Positions 9,227 to 17,401 of a stretch of DNA of 25,406 nucleotides are shown piece after piece. The stretch lies in the NCBI GenBank assembly GCA_946480915.1, contig CAMLLO010000053.1:1-25406 (forward strand), written 5' to 3'. The translations under genes and the position numbers were made by a program. Position 1 is the stretch's first letter. Each line of letters starts with the position of its first letter. The notes under the pieces are model-generated. The model was not told the DNA's origin. It saw only the letters and a program-made list of their open reading frames with translations, and searched no databases. The stretch is from an uncultured Sphingobacteriaceae bacterium (GTDB lineage: Bacteria > Bacteroidota > Bacteroidia > Sphingobacteriales > Sphingobacteriaceae).

Positions 9227-10435
9227 ATGAAAAAAAATTATTTTAAACGTTTAGGAATCACTTTCCTCTCCCTTAACTTAATCTTTGCAGGATGTTCAAA
9301 AAAAGAAGCCTCCGAAGAAAGCCTCCCCAACATTTTAAAAGGTACAGCTACTATTAATGCCAGCACTACTCAACAAACAATTGATGGGTTTGGAGGAGCA
9401 AGCATTTTGGCATGGCAGGCTGATTTAACAAGTGCCCAGAGAACAAAAGCCTTTTCCGCAACCAATGGCATAGGAATGAGCATACTCCGGGTAATGGTAC
9501 CTGATAACAGCGCTAATTTTGCGGCCCAAAAGCCTACTATTGATGCGGCCAAAAGTTATGGAGCTAAAGTAATTGCAACAGCCTGGACTGCTCCACCAAG
9601 CATGATGGATGGCACTAAATTGAAAACGTCTTCTTATTCTGCTTATGCCGCGCATCTAAAAGCATTCAACACGGCTGTTGGAGGCGTTTATGCGATTAGT
9701 CCTACCAATGAACCAAACATTCCAAATACGACCTGGATATCCGCTACGGCGAGTGAGGTTGCAAACTTTGTAGCTCAGGAGGGCAGTAATTGTGGTGCCC
9801 CTTTAATGGCCCCGGAGCCTTTTAATATGGATCAAACTTTTATTAATACCTATTTAAGTAATAGTACCGCGAAGTCAAAAACGCTTTTAGTTTGCGGGCA
9901 TATCTATGGTAAAACCCCATATAACCTTGGTAGTATTGGTAAACGCGTTTGGATGACTGAACATTTTACCAATTCCTCAGTAAGCGGTAATGATTGGCCT
10001 AACGCAATGAACGCAGCAAAAGAGATCCATGATTGTATGAATGCGGGATGGTCTGCATATATCTGGTGGTATATCCGCAGGTCTTACGGTCCTATCGATG
10101 AAAACGGCAATGTCAGCAAAGTGGGTTACGTAATGACGCACTTTGCAAAATGGGTGCGCCCAGGATACACCAAAATTTCATGTACATCTAACCCAACCCC
10201 TGGTGTATATGTAACTGCCTACAAAAGCGGATCGAAACTAGTGATCGTTATTGTAAACCAGAATTCGGCTGTTACTTATCAGCCTTTCAGCTATAGTGGT
10301 ATATCTGTAACAGGATTCAACCGCTATTATACTACAAGTTCCTCTAGCCTTGTTCACAACAGCTTTAGTGTTTCGGGAGACAGTTTCGGAATTAACCTGG
10401 CAGCATCCAGCGTTACAACACTGGTATCGTATTAA
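9227..10435 (+). CDS. GH30 (subfamily 8-like) glucuronoxylanase lipoprotein, copy 2
   Basis: This 402-residue paralogue of the preceding gene is colinear with it over the full length and, by eye, identical at roughly 70% of positions. The signal peptide ends in a lipobox (LIFAGC, C23) followed by SKKEASEE, a good match to a Bacteroidetes surface-export tag. The acid/base is E162 (SPTNEP) and the nucleophile E245 (WMTEHF). The WWYIRRSYGP loop expected to recognise glucuronate is kept. Differences cluster in the signal peptide, the loop after APPSM (shorter here: MMDGTKLKT against KTNNSVVGGKIKT) and the loop after NEP. These loops line the cleft, so the two enzymes may prefer different decorations. 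The two genes look like an old tandem duplication that carried the operator along. Confidence 0.92.
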   Translation: MKKNYFKRLGITFLSLNLIFAGCSKKEASEESLPNILKGTATINASTTQQTIDGFGGASILAWQADLTSAQRTKAFSATNGIGMSILRVMVPDNSANFAAQKPTIDAAKSYGAKVIATAWTAPPSMMDGTKLKTSSYSAYAAHLKAFNTAVGGVYAISPTNEPNIPNTTWISATASEVANFVAQEGSNCGAPLMAPEPFNMDQTFINTYLSNSTAKSKTLLVCGHIYGKTPYNLGSIGKRVWMTEHFTNSSVSGNDWPNAMNAAKEIHDCMNAGWSAYIWWYIRRSYGPIDENGNVSKVGYVMTHFAKWVRPGYTKISCTSNPTPGVYVTAYKSGSKLVIVIVNQNSAVTYQPFSYSGISVTGFNRYYTTSSSSLVHNSFSVSGDSFGINLAASSVTTLVSY

Positions 10436-10441
10436 TAAATG

Positions 10442-10566
10442 GGGTGTCTAAAATTTGCTCTCGTTCTGTTGAACCTGTCGAAAGGTTGTTGTTGCAATTC
10501 AAAAAGACTTCGACAGGCGCATTCTAAACCCGTTTGATCCAGCGAATTTTTAGGCACCCTTTTTTT
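10442..10566 (+). terminator. Nested inverted repeat ending in a T-run, after the second GH30 gene
   Basis: The outer arms 10442-10459 and 10541-10559 (GGGTGTCTAAAATT... with ...AATTTTTAGGCACCC) pair with G-T wobbles and one bulge, and seven T residues follow (10560-10566). An inner perfect 9-base-pair stem, CCTGTCGAA (10474-10482) with TTCGACAGG (10509-10517), sits within. The T-run fits an intrinsic terminator, but the 118-base size and nested stems are unusual and suggest an inserted intergenic repeat element. Confidence 0.6.
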
Positions 10567-10668
10567 AATTTAAAACACGGATAAAATTTAGGCAAAAAAA
10601 TACTCGCGAAGATTGTTGTGCAAGATCTATCCACATCCAGTTCACAATAAACTACCAATCACAAAAAT

Positions 10669-11664
10669 ATGAAGACTCAAGTTTTGCAACTCATTAAAGT
10701 TGCCTTTATATTCTCGATTTTAGCATTCACTTTAAGCGGCTGCACAAAGAAAACAGCCACTCAGGCCAATTCTGACGAACCCATCTTAAAAGCACTTCCA
10801 AATCCTACCTGGCGGGTGGATGCAAGATGCTTCCTTGACGGACCAACCGGTTCATTTGATGATATTGCAGTGAAAGACCCCTCAATTATTTATTCCGGAG
10901 GTTTCTACCACCTCTTTTACACAGGACGTACAAGCGTCTGGTCTTTAGGCTATGCAAAGGCTTCCTCAATTGCGGGCCTTAAAACAGCAGCTCATACAAA
11001 GCTAAGCAGTATAGGCAGCGGCGGCGGTTTAGCTGCTCCGCAAATATTTTGGTTTCCGGTAAAAGGAAAATGGTTTTTAATATACCAAAATGGAAGGACG
11101 GCCAGTTTTTCGACCAACACCGATGTGGGTAATCCGGCGGGATGGACCCCTGTTAGATCTATGGGATTTTCAGATGGCATCGATTTTTGGTGTATTTCTG
11201 ATGGTTCTTATGTCTATTGTTTTTACTCAGCGGCCGATGGAACACGTACAATTAAGAGACGGCGAACAACCATTACAAATTTTCCATACAATTGGGAAGC
11301 ACCCACTGTATGTGCTACTGAAACTTTAGAAGGAGTGCATGTTTATAAAAACAAAGCGGATGGAAAATATTACATGATGGTTGAAGACATCAACAGGTAT
11401 CAAGAATTATGGACGGCAACCACCCTGGGTGGCACCTGGACAAAAGTTTCTGAGCAATGGGCAGCAGGCAATGACCTCATCTTTAATGCAGAGCACTGGA
11501 CCGACCAGGTTTCGCACGGTGAAATTGTTCGTTCAGGAACAACTGAACGTTTGGAAATCGACAATATTGACCACTGCCAGGTTTTGATTCAGGGCGTATT
11601 GAACGGCAACTATGGAGATTATGGCAGCATCCCTTATGATCTTGGGCTGATGCGAAACTACTAA
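10669..11664 (+). CDS. GH62-like alpha-L-arabinofuranosidase lipoprotein
   Basis: The likely role is removal of arabinofuranose side chains from arabinoxylan. The 331-residue protein starts with a lipoprotein signal (TLSGC, C25, then TKK). The rest is one five-bladed-propeller-type catalytic domain. Three acidic residues sit in contexts typical of GH62: D70 in VKDPSIIY (base), D172 in GIDFWCISD (pKa modulator) and E221 in TLEGVHVYK (acid). The C-terminal section WTDQVSHGEIVRSG followed by SIPYDLGLM also resembles GH62 (which has D-x-SHGE and a final PYRLGLL-type end). GH43 is the nearest alternative, with the same fold and a similar triad order, but these motifs favour GH62. The gene lies after a strong terminator and lacks an obvious AACATTTGT site, so it may have its own promoter and be transcribed with the GH98 gene 132 bases downstream. 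Confidence 0.82.
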   Translation: MKTQVLQLIKVAFIFSILAFTLSGCTKKTATQANSDEPILKALPNPTWRVDARCFLDGPTGSFDDIAVKDPSIIYSGGFYHLFYTGRTSVWSLGYAKASSIAGLKTAAHTKLSSIGSGGGLAAPQIFWFPVKGKWFLIYQNGRTASFSTNTDVGNPAGWTPVRSMGFSDGIDFWCISDGSYVYCFYSAADGTRTIKRRRTTITNFPYNWEAPTVCATETLEGVHVYKNKADGKYYMMVEDINRYQELWTATTLGGTWTKVSEQWAAGNDLIFNAEHWTDQVSHGEIVRSGTTERLEIDNIDHCQVLIQGVLNGNYGDYGSIPYDLGLMRNY

Positions 11665-11695
11665 GATTCGTGGCTTGACTCCAGGCCTCGATAAG

Positions 11696-11743
11696 TATTC
11701 TGGATTAATCGCAGTTCAGCTGAACTGCAGTTAATCCAGAATA
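11696..11743. repeat. 48-base loopless palindrome between GH62 and GH98
   Basis: The arms TATTCTGGATTAA (11696-11708) and TTAATCCAGAATA (11731-11743) are perfect inverted copies, and the central GCAGTTCAG/CTGAACTGC (11711-11728) is a perfect palindrome with no loop. Only two base pairs between these parts fail (one mismatch, one G-T). There is no T-run on either side. It could be a cruciform, a dimeric protein site, an mRNA stability element or a weak terminator. Confidence 0.75.
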
Positions 11744-11796
11744 GACAGCAAAAAGATGAGTCGTCATTTTAAACTTATATCTCAAACAATCACAAT

Positions 11797-14700
11797 ATGA
11801 ATAAATTTTTACGATGTGTTATTGCTCTGGCAATCTCTATGCTCTATTATCATGGAGCATCCGCCCAAACAGAAATTATTTATGATTTCAATTCAGCACA
11901 GCCTTTAAATGGCATAGAACCATTATCGGGAACGGTCGAAGTCGTGTCTCTTACAACGCTCACAGACAATGGGGTATCAAACAACACCCCCTTGCTTCGG
12001 CCAAAAACAGTGGGTTCTCCGAATGCCACAGGCGTCACAAATCTAACCTCTTTTCCAGTTAGTTCTGACTATAATATAACCTGGAAAGAATATGTAACAC
12101 AGGGTAATACCGGCTATAAAAAGGGTTTTCTGTTACGAGCAGGCGGAACCGGCGGGTATACCACCGGGATAAAACGTGGTTATTATTTCATGGTACAGAA
12201 TAATTCGACCACAGGTTCGGTTAATTTCAGGATAATGAATTCCTCTGCTTCCGGTATCGCAGATGTAAAAAATAGCGGCGCCGTAACTATACCCAGTTTC
12301 GGGGTTAACAAGGCTTGTTGGTTTCGGGCTTCAGTTACAGGCAATGTGCTTAAATTTGAGTACTCTATGGATGGAGTAACCTTTACTACCGGAACAAGCT
12401 ATACCGATGCTGCAAATTTGTATTCTTCCGGAGAAACCCAACTGGTTTATGGTATAGGAAGCGGTTCAGGACAATATTGCTACGACGATATAAAATTTAA
12501 ATCAACTGTTAAAGGAAACTCAACCATCACCATAAGCGGAGCTGCAAGTTATCCTTACAACGGTATGCCGCAAGGACCGACGGCTACAGTTACAGGATCA
12601 ACCGGTGCTATTACTTATAGTTATACTGGCACTGGAGCAAGTTCATACGGACCCTCATCAAAACCTCCCATTATTGCGGGCACTTATCAGGTTGTGGCCA
12701 CGGTTGCTGGGGATGGAAATTACAACGGAGCAGTGTCAAGTCCTTTCGCATTTAGTATTATCAGTAATCCGGAAATGCCCGTAGCTACGATGAGACGACC
12801 ACTCTCACCTACCCGCCCAATGTTCTTAGTTCACGCGGATGTTTGGGCTCATCAGCCGCAGCAGGTTATTGATTTAATCCCCTTAGATATACGTCCCTTT
12901 GTGGTTATCAATCTGTCTATGTCGACTAGCATTCTCGGTCAGCGTGGCTATGACTGTGCAGAATCATGGTTAAATACCTGTGCGCAAAATGGTATTTGGG
13001 CGATGGTTCAGCCAAGTAGTGGCATCCAGAATTCTTTTGCTGCCGATACGGCCCTGAGCGCCTACGAGTCTCTTTATAAAAAATACCCCAATTTTATCGG
13101 GTATAATTTCTGTGAACAGTCATGGGGATTTGATGCTAGCACCTTCCAGTCGAGACTGAATTTATTTAGCAATTTGCTTGAGTTAGGTCACAAATATGGA
13201 GGATACCTTTATGTAAACGATTGTTTTTCTGTATCTGGCGCAGGTGTTAATACAATAGCGAAATTCAAAGCCAATGCGGATTTCGCCAACGCCACGAAAG
13301 TGTATAAAGATCATATGATCTACGGCAATAAGTTCACTAATTCATGGGCTTATTATGATAACGAAAGCGGTGCTTTGGGTGCATTTTTATCGGGCCATGC
13401 AGGTAATTATGCTATCCGGTATGATATGTACTCCTGGGGATGGTCGGGCAGAGGACAAGTATTTGGACCCGAAGTAGCTAACGACAAGAATACCGACGGC
13501 AACAGAACGCTTTTTGGATGTCCTGAGGCGGTTATGGGAGTACCAATCGTGGAACATATGATGCTGACAGGTGCTACGGTTATTGACGGGCCAGAGGTTC
13601 CCTGGATGTCAACGCTGTTCGGTTCTTACCGGCTGCCGGCTTTTAACAATATGATAGCTGATATCTTTCGAAAAGTGCAGGATGGAACCATCCGTATTCC
13701 TACCGTAAACGAGGTAGCCGCCCGAACCAAAGTAGTATTTGTGAACGACGTGGATTTTAATACAACAGATTCACTTTTCTCGGGTCTGTATGCTATGGAT
13801 GGAGCATTAAAGAATAACAGAACCTGGTTTAAAAAATCGGGGCGGTATGCTACGATCCCTCAATTGTATTCTGGAGGGGATTATGAAACTTCCTTATTTT
13901 CAGGAGCTACAATTGTTAAAAAATCGCAATACAAAACACGCTGGCCCAATGAACAAAAAAAGATAGATGAATTTAATAGCCTTTATGCGGCGGAATACAC
14001 CGGCGACATGTCTGTCAGCAGGATGAATAATAGCTGGTATACCTATAATCCCTGGATTAATAAGGACATTGTAACCACTGCTTCCATTCCTCTCAAATAT
14101 AATACCTGCGACAGTATTGCCTTGTCTTATCCGGCACACACTTTTAGTGTTATAAACGAATCTTCTAATAAGCTTCAGGTATATCTTAATAACTACCGGA
14201 CAGACAAAAACCAACTCTGGACGGAATATCCTAATGATTTCTCATGGTTCACATTGCAAAACACTATCCTCCCACAATTCGCTATCAATCCTACTGATGG
14301 AACACTCCGCACCAGCGTTATCAAGATATATGGCAGCACAAATACGCCTACTTATACGCTTACTGACCGCGGAAGCCACAAAGCCAGCACCGCAAGTACA
14401 GCCTGGGTGGATGGAGTTTATACAATAAGCATAACACATAACGGGCCGGTAGATTTAAGCATTGATTGCGCTGGTACCGCTACCGATCGTGAAACTGCCC
14501 CAACCTCTCCAGGTTCAATTCCACCAGTTCAGCCCATAGCTTATATGGGAGAAAAGCAATATGAAGCCGAAGGTGCAATCATAACTGCCCCTGCGGTGGT
14601 GAGTAATAGTCCTAAGAGATATCATGGCACCGGATTCGTTCGGTTTTCGAGTACAACTTCCTCGGCTTCATCTGTTAAGTTCAACGTGCTGAATATCGAC

Positions 14701-17118
14701 TCAGCCGGAACCTATGCCTTACAAATGAGGTACTCAACGCCACAGGGGAACGTTAACAAGGTTGACATATTGGTAAACGGTGCCAAAATAAGCACCCCCA
14801 CTTTCCCCGCTACTGTCAACGACAGTACATGGGTGCTTTATACACAAAAAGTAACCCTAGTTGCAGGTACCGGCAATACAATTGAGCTTAAAGCCAATGC
14901 TCCGGGAGCAGTTATCAATTTTGATAAGATATACCTATCCAAGAAATCTTTTCCATTTTCGTTTGTGACCGTTGATGCAGTTCAAAAAAACAGTTCTCAA
15001 GTTCAGGTAGATTGGAGGGTAACTGAAGAGCAAAACCTGCTGAGGTATGAAGTTTTTAAGAGTACGGATGGAATTAATTTCAGTAGCATTTACACGGCCG
15101 ATGCAAAAAATACAGAAGACAGCTATTACGTTAACCTTGATAATGCACCAAATGCAGGCACGAATTTTTATAAGATTAAAGCTATTAATATAAATGGATT
15201 AGAGACATATAGCAATGTTGTACAGGCTACTCTAAAGACAGCTGTGCGGGTGCAGGCCGAGTCTGGCGATTCAGGTTCGGATTGGGAAACAAAGTCGGCA
15301 GGAGATGTATTATACGTAACTCCAAAAACGGATGTACTAAACGCCGCCTACCCTGGCAATGCTTCCAAAATTATCACCTACAATATCAACTTCGAAAAGC
15401 CTGGCTCTTATGATTTATATGCTAAAATTTGGGTAGGACCGGGAAATTTCAACGATGACAGTTATTATTATGGTAAAGCCTTTGGCATAAAAAACCCTTC
15501 AGCAGATAACAATGAATGGATTACCTGCAACGGACTGGCTGGGGTAGGTTATACTGCACAAAACGATGTTGTTGGAAATGCCGGTACCGTTGGTTCCGGT
15601 CAGTGGAAATGGATTAATGTTTCAAAATTCAACGGAGGAGAGGCACCTGTATCATTCAATGTACCGCAGGATGCACTAACTCAAACCTTTCAAATAGGAA
15701 GCCGGGAGAATGGCCTGCAGTTAGATAAATTCGTGTTCGGTTCTTCAAGCCAGAGTTTTACTGTAAAAGAATTGGACAGTTTGAGCCGCCCTAATCAGCC
15801 CCCTGTTATTGCTTCTTCACAATCGTTTAACATCAGCGAAAGCGCAAATCCTGGTGCCGTTGTAGGTATCGTATCTGCCAGCGACGCCGATGCAGGCACT
15901 ATATTGACAAAGTGGCAAATTACCGGAGGGACAGGTCTGGCTGCATTTACTATTGATTCTATTAATGGTTCTATCAAAGTTGCCGAGGCTGCGGTTCTGG
16001 ATTTTGAAAGCAGTACCTCCTACTCATTGATAGTCAAGGTTAGCGATGGTTTATCAGACAGCAAGGAGGATACGGTTACGATCAACATCCTAAATGAAAA
16101 CGACAATACACCAGTAATCACTTCTCACACTTATACCATTAGTGAAAATGTATCTAGTCAAACTGTATTGTTCCAGGCAAGCGCCACCGATGCCGACGAC
16201 ACTAATCAATCGGGCTACACAAAACTCGCCTGGCAGATAAGCGGAGGCTCCGGAGCATCTGTTTTTGCAATAGACTCTTTAGGAGCTGTTCGACTAGTAG
16301 AAGGTGCAGCCGTCGATTTCGAACTTGTTACCTCATATACCATCAAGGTTAAAGTAAATGATGGAAAAAATGAAAGCACTGAAGAAAGTCTGACGATCAA
16401 TTTGAGCAATGAGAATGACAACGCGCCTGTGATTACCGGGCCTCAGAGTTTTGCTATTGATGGCGGATCATCTAATGTAATTGGAAAACTGGAAACAAGT
16501 GATAAAGATGACACCAACCAGCCGGGCTTCAGCACGATTCAGGACTGGACCATTAGCGGAGGAACTGGAATGAGCGTGTTCGCTATCGATCCAGCCACTG
16601 GGCTAATTACCATTGCTCAGCCCGAACGGATTGATTTCAATGCCAGCTCTTACTCACTGCAGGTGCAAGTAAGTGACGGTTTGCATGTGAGTGAATCAGA
16701 AACAATTAATATCACTATTGCTGATAAAATCAAGGTTTGCCACAAGGGAGAATTGGTTAACATCTCGAAAAATGCTGTGTCTGCCCATATTAAACATGGT
16801 TGTACGATAGGTTTCTGCGGCAACGCACCGGCTTTCGTGAGCAATGTTAGCAATGTGTTGGATATTTCAGGGAGTCCTCAGTCAATCATTACTGTCTATC
16901 CTAATCCAGCGCATGACCGCTTGTATGTAGATCTTGGTTCTGAAACAAAAAATGTGCGGCAGGTAGTGATTATCAATTCCATCGGTCAAACAGTTTTGAA
17001 GCAAACTATCAAGGGTGAGAGTTCAGTTTCATTTTATTTAGACCCTTTGAAAGCAGGACTCTATATGGTGAAAATCATTGGAGACGAGGTAAAGACGTTT
17101 AAAGTTTTGAAACAGTAA
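11797..17118 (+). CDS. Multidomain GH98 endo-glycosidase (likely endo-xylanase) with cadherin repeats and T9SS domain
   Basis: This 1773-residue secreted enzyme probably cuts the backbone of heavily substituted xylan. A signal peptide ends near ASA-QTE (residue 23). Next come a LamG-like beta-sandwich (25-238), an MBG-like Ig domain (241-322) and the GH98 catalytic region (about 332-893), which opens with RRPLSPTRPMFLVHADVW. Candidate catalytic acids are E440 (NFCEQSWGF), D543 (RYDMYSWGW) and E600 (GPEVPWM), in the order and rough spacing expected for GH98. Further on are a CBM35/CBM6-like domain (919-1050), an FN3-like domain (1052-1147), a second carbohydrate-binding-like sandwich (1149-1313) and three cadherin-like repeats (about 1335-1645). 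The C-terminal end has a Cys/His-rich motif (1647-1675) and a T9SS type A sorting domain (1697-1773, VYPNPAHDRLYVDL). GH98 includes blood-group endo-beta-galactosidases as well as the endo-xylanases known from Bacteroides complex-xylan loci; the GH30 and GH62 neighbours favour xylan. Confidence 0.88.
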   Translation: MNKFLRCVIALAISMLYYHGASAQTEIIYDFNSAQPLNGIEPLSGTVEVVSLTTLTDNGVSNNTPLLRPKTVGSPNATGVTNLTSFPVSSDYNITWKEYVTQGNTGYKKGFLLRAGGTGGYTTGIKRGYYFMVQNNSTTGSVNFRIMNSSASGIADVKNSGAVTIPSFGVNKACWFRASVTGNVLKFEYSMDGVTFTTGTSYTDAANLYSSGETQLVYGIGSGSGQYCYDDIKFKSTVKGNSTITISGAASYPYNGMPQGPTATVTGSTGAITYSYTGTGASSYGPSSKPPIIAGTYQVVATVAGDGNYNGAVSSPFAFSIISNPEMPVATMRRPLSPTRPMFLVHADVWAHQPQQVIDLIPLDIRPFVVINLSMSTSILGQRGYDCAESWLNTCAQNGIWAMVQPSSGIQNSFAADTALSAYESLYKKYPNFIGYNFCEQSWGFDASTFQSRLNLFSNLLELGHKYGGYLYVNDCFSVSGAGVNTIAKFKANADFANATKVYKDHMIYGNKFTNSWAYYDNESGALGAFLSGHAGNYAIRYDMYSWGWSGRGQVFGPEVANDKNTDGNRTLFGCPEAVMGVPIVEHMMLTGATVIDGPEVPWMSTLFGSYRLPAFNNMIADIFRKVQDGTIRIPTVNEVAARTKVVFVNDVDFNTTDSLFSGLYAMDGALKNNRTWFKKSGRYATIPQLYSGGDYETSLFSGATIVKKSQYKTRWPNEQKKIDEFNSLYAAEYTGDMSVSRMNNSWYTYNPWINKDIVTTASIPLKYNTCDSIALSYPAHTFSVINESSNKLQVYLNNYRTDKNQLWTEYPNDFSWFTLQNTILPQFAINPTDGTLRTSVIKIYGSTNTPTYTLTDRGSHKASTASTAWVDGVYTISITHNGPVDLSIDCAGTATDRETAPTSPGSIPPVQPIAYMGEKQYEAEGAIITAPAVVSNSPKRYHGTGFVRFSSTTSSASSVKFNVLNIDSAGTYALQMRYSTPQGNVNKVDILVNGAKISTPTFPATVNDSTWVLYTQKVTLVAGTGNTIELKANAPGAVINFDKIYLSKKSFPFSFVTVDAVQKNSSQVQVDWRVTEEQNLLRYEVFKSTDGINFSSIYTADAKNTEDSYYVNLDNAPNAGTNFYKIKAININGLETYSNVVQATLKTAVRVQAESGDSGSDWETKSAGDVLYVTPKTDVLNAAYPGNASKIITYNINFEKPGSYDLYAKIWVGPGNFNDDSYYYGKAFGIKNPSADNNEWITCNGLAGVGYTAQNDVVGNAGTVGSGQWKWINVSKFNGGEAPVSFNVPQDALTQTFQIGSRENGLQLDKFVFGSSSQSFTVKELDSLSRPNQPPVIASSQSFNISESANPGAVVGIVSASDADAGTILTKWQITGGTGLAAFTIDSINGSIKVAEAAVLDFESSTSYSLIVKVSDGLSDSKEDTVTINILNENDNTPVITSHTYTISENVSSQTVLFQASATDADDTNQSGYTKLAWQISGGSGASVFAIDSLGAVRLVEGAAVDFELVTSYTIKVKVNDGKNESTEESLTINLSNENDNAPVITGPQSFAIDGGSSNVIGKLETSDKDDTNQPGFSTIQDWTISGGTGMSVFAIDPATGLITIAQPERIDFNASSYSLQVQVSDGLHVSESETINITIADKIKVCHKGELVNISKNAVSAHIKHGCTIGFCGNAPAFVSNVSNVLDISGSPQSIITVYPNPAHDRLYVDLGSETKNVRQVVIINSIGQTVLKQTIKGESSVSFYLDPLKAGLYMVKIIGDEVKTFKVLKQ

Positions 17119-17140
17119 TCATTTCAAATTAAAAGAAAAC

Positions 17141-17174
17141 AAGGCTGTCGGATGTACTTCTGACAGCCTTTGTC
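17141..17174 (+). terminator. Terminator hairpin after the GH98 gene
   Basis: AAGGCTGTCGGA (17141-17152) pairs with TCTGACAGCCTT (17159-17170) through a 12-base-pair stem with one G-T pair and a six-base loop, 22 bases after the stop codon, followed by a short T-containing tail (TGTC). It separates GH98 from the convergent esterase gene. Confidence 0.75.
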
Positions 17175-17326
17175 ATAAATTTACCTTCACCTTAAAAATC
17201 GGTCGCGTGGAAAAAAAACCGTCGACGATATCTGATTATAAAAGGAAGAATAGGACTATTGATATGTGAAATAAGCAAAGATTGATAAGAATGATGCAGC
17301 TATTACTATTTTGAATTTTCACTTGC

Positions 17327-17353
17327 AGGCAGCCCGAACTTATGGAGCTGCCT
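17327..17353 (-). terminator. Possible terminator hairpin of the esterase gene
   Basis: AGGCAGC (17327-17333) and GCTGCCT (17347-17353) form a seven-base-pair GC-rich stem about 50 bases beyond the minus-strand esterase stop. No clear T-run follows on that strand, so the assignment is tentative. Confidence 0.35.
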
Positions 17354-17401
17354 AGAGTTGACCAGGTTTTGAAGATTATTTAACGCCGGAGACACCTCTC
17401 G

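Noticed and set aside
15799..16734. Three similar repeats in the GH98 gene as a possible DNA tandem repeat
   Set aside because: The similarity is at protein level (cadherin-like domains) with diverged DNA, so it is domain architecture rather than a recent nucleotide repeat.
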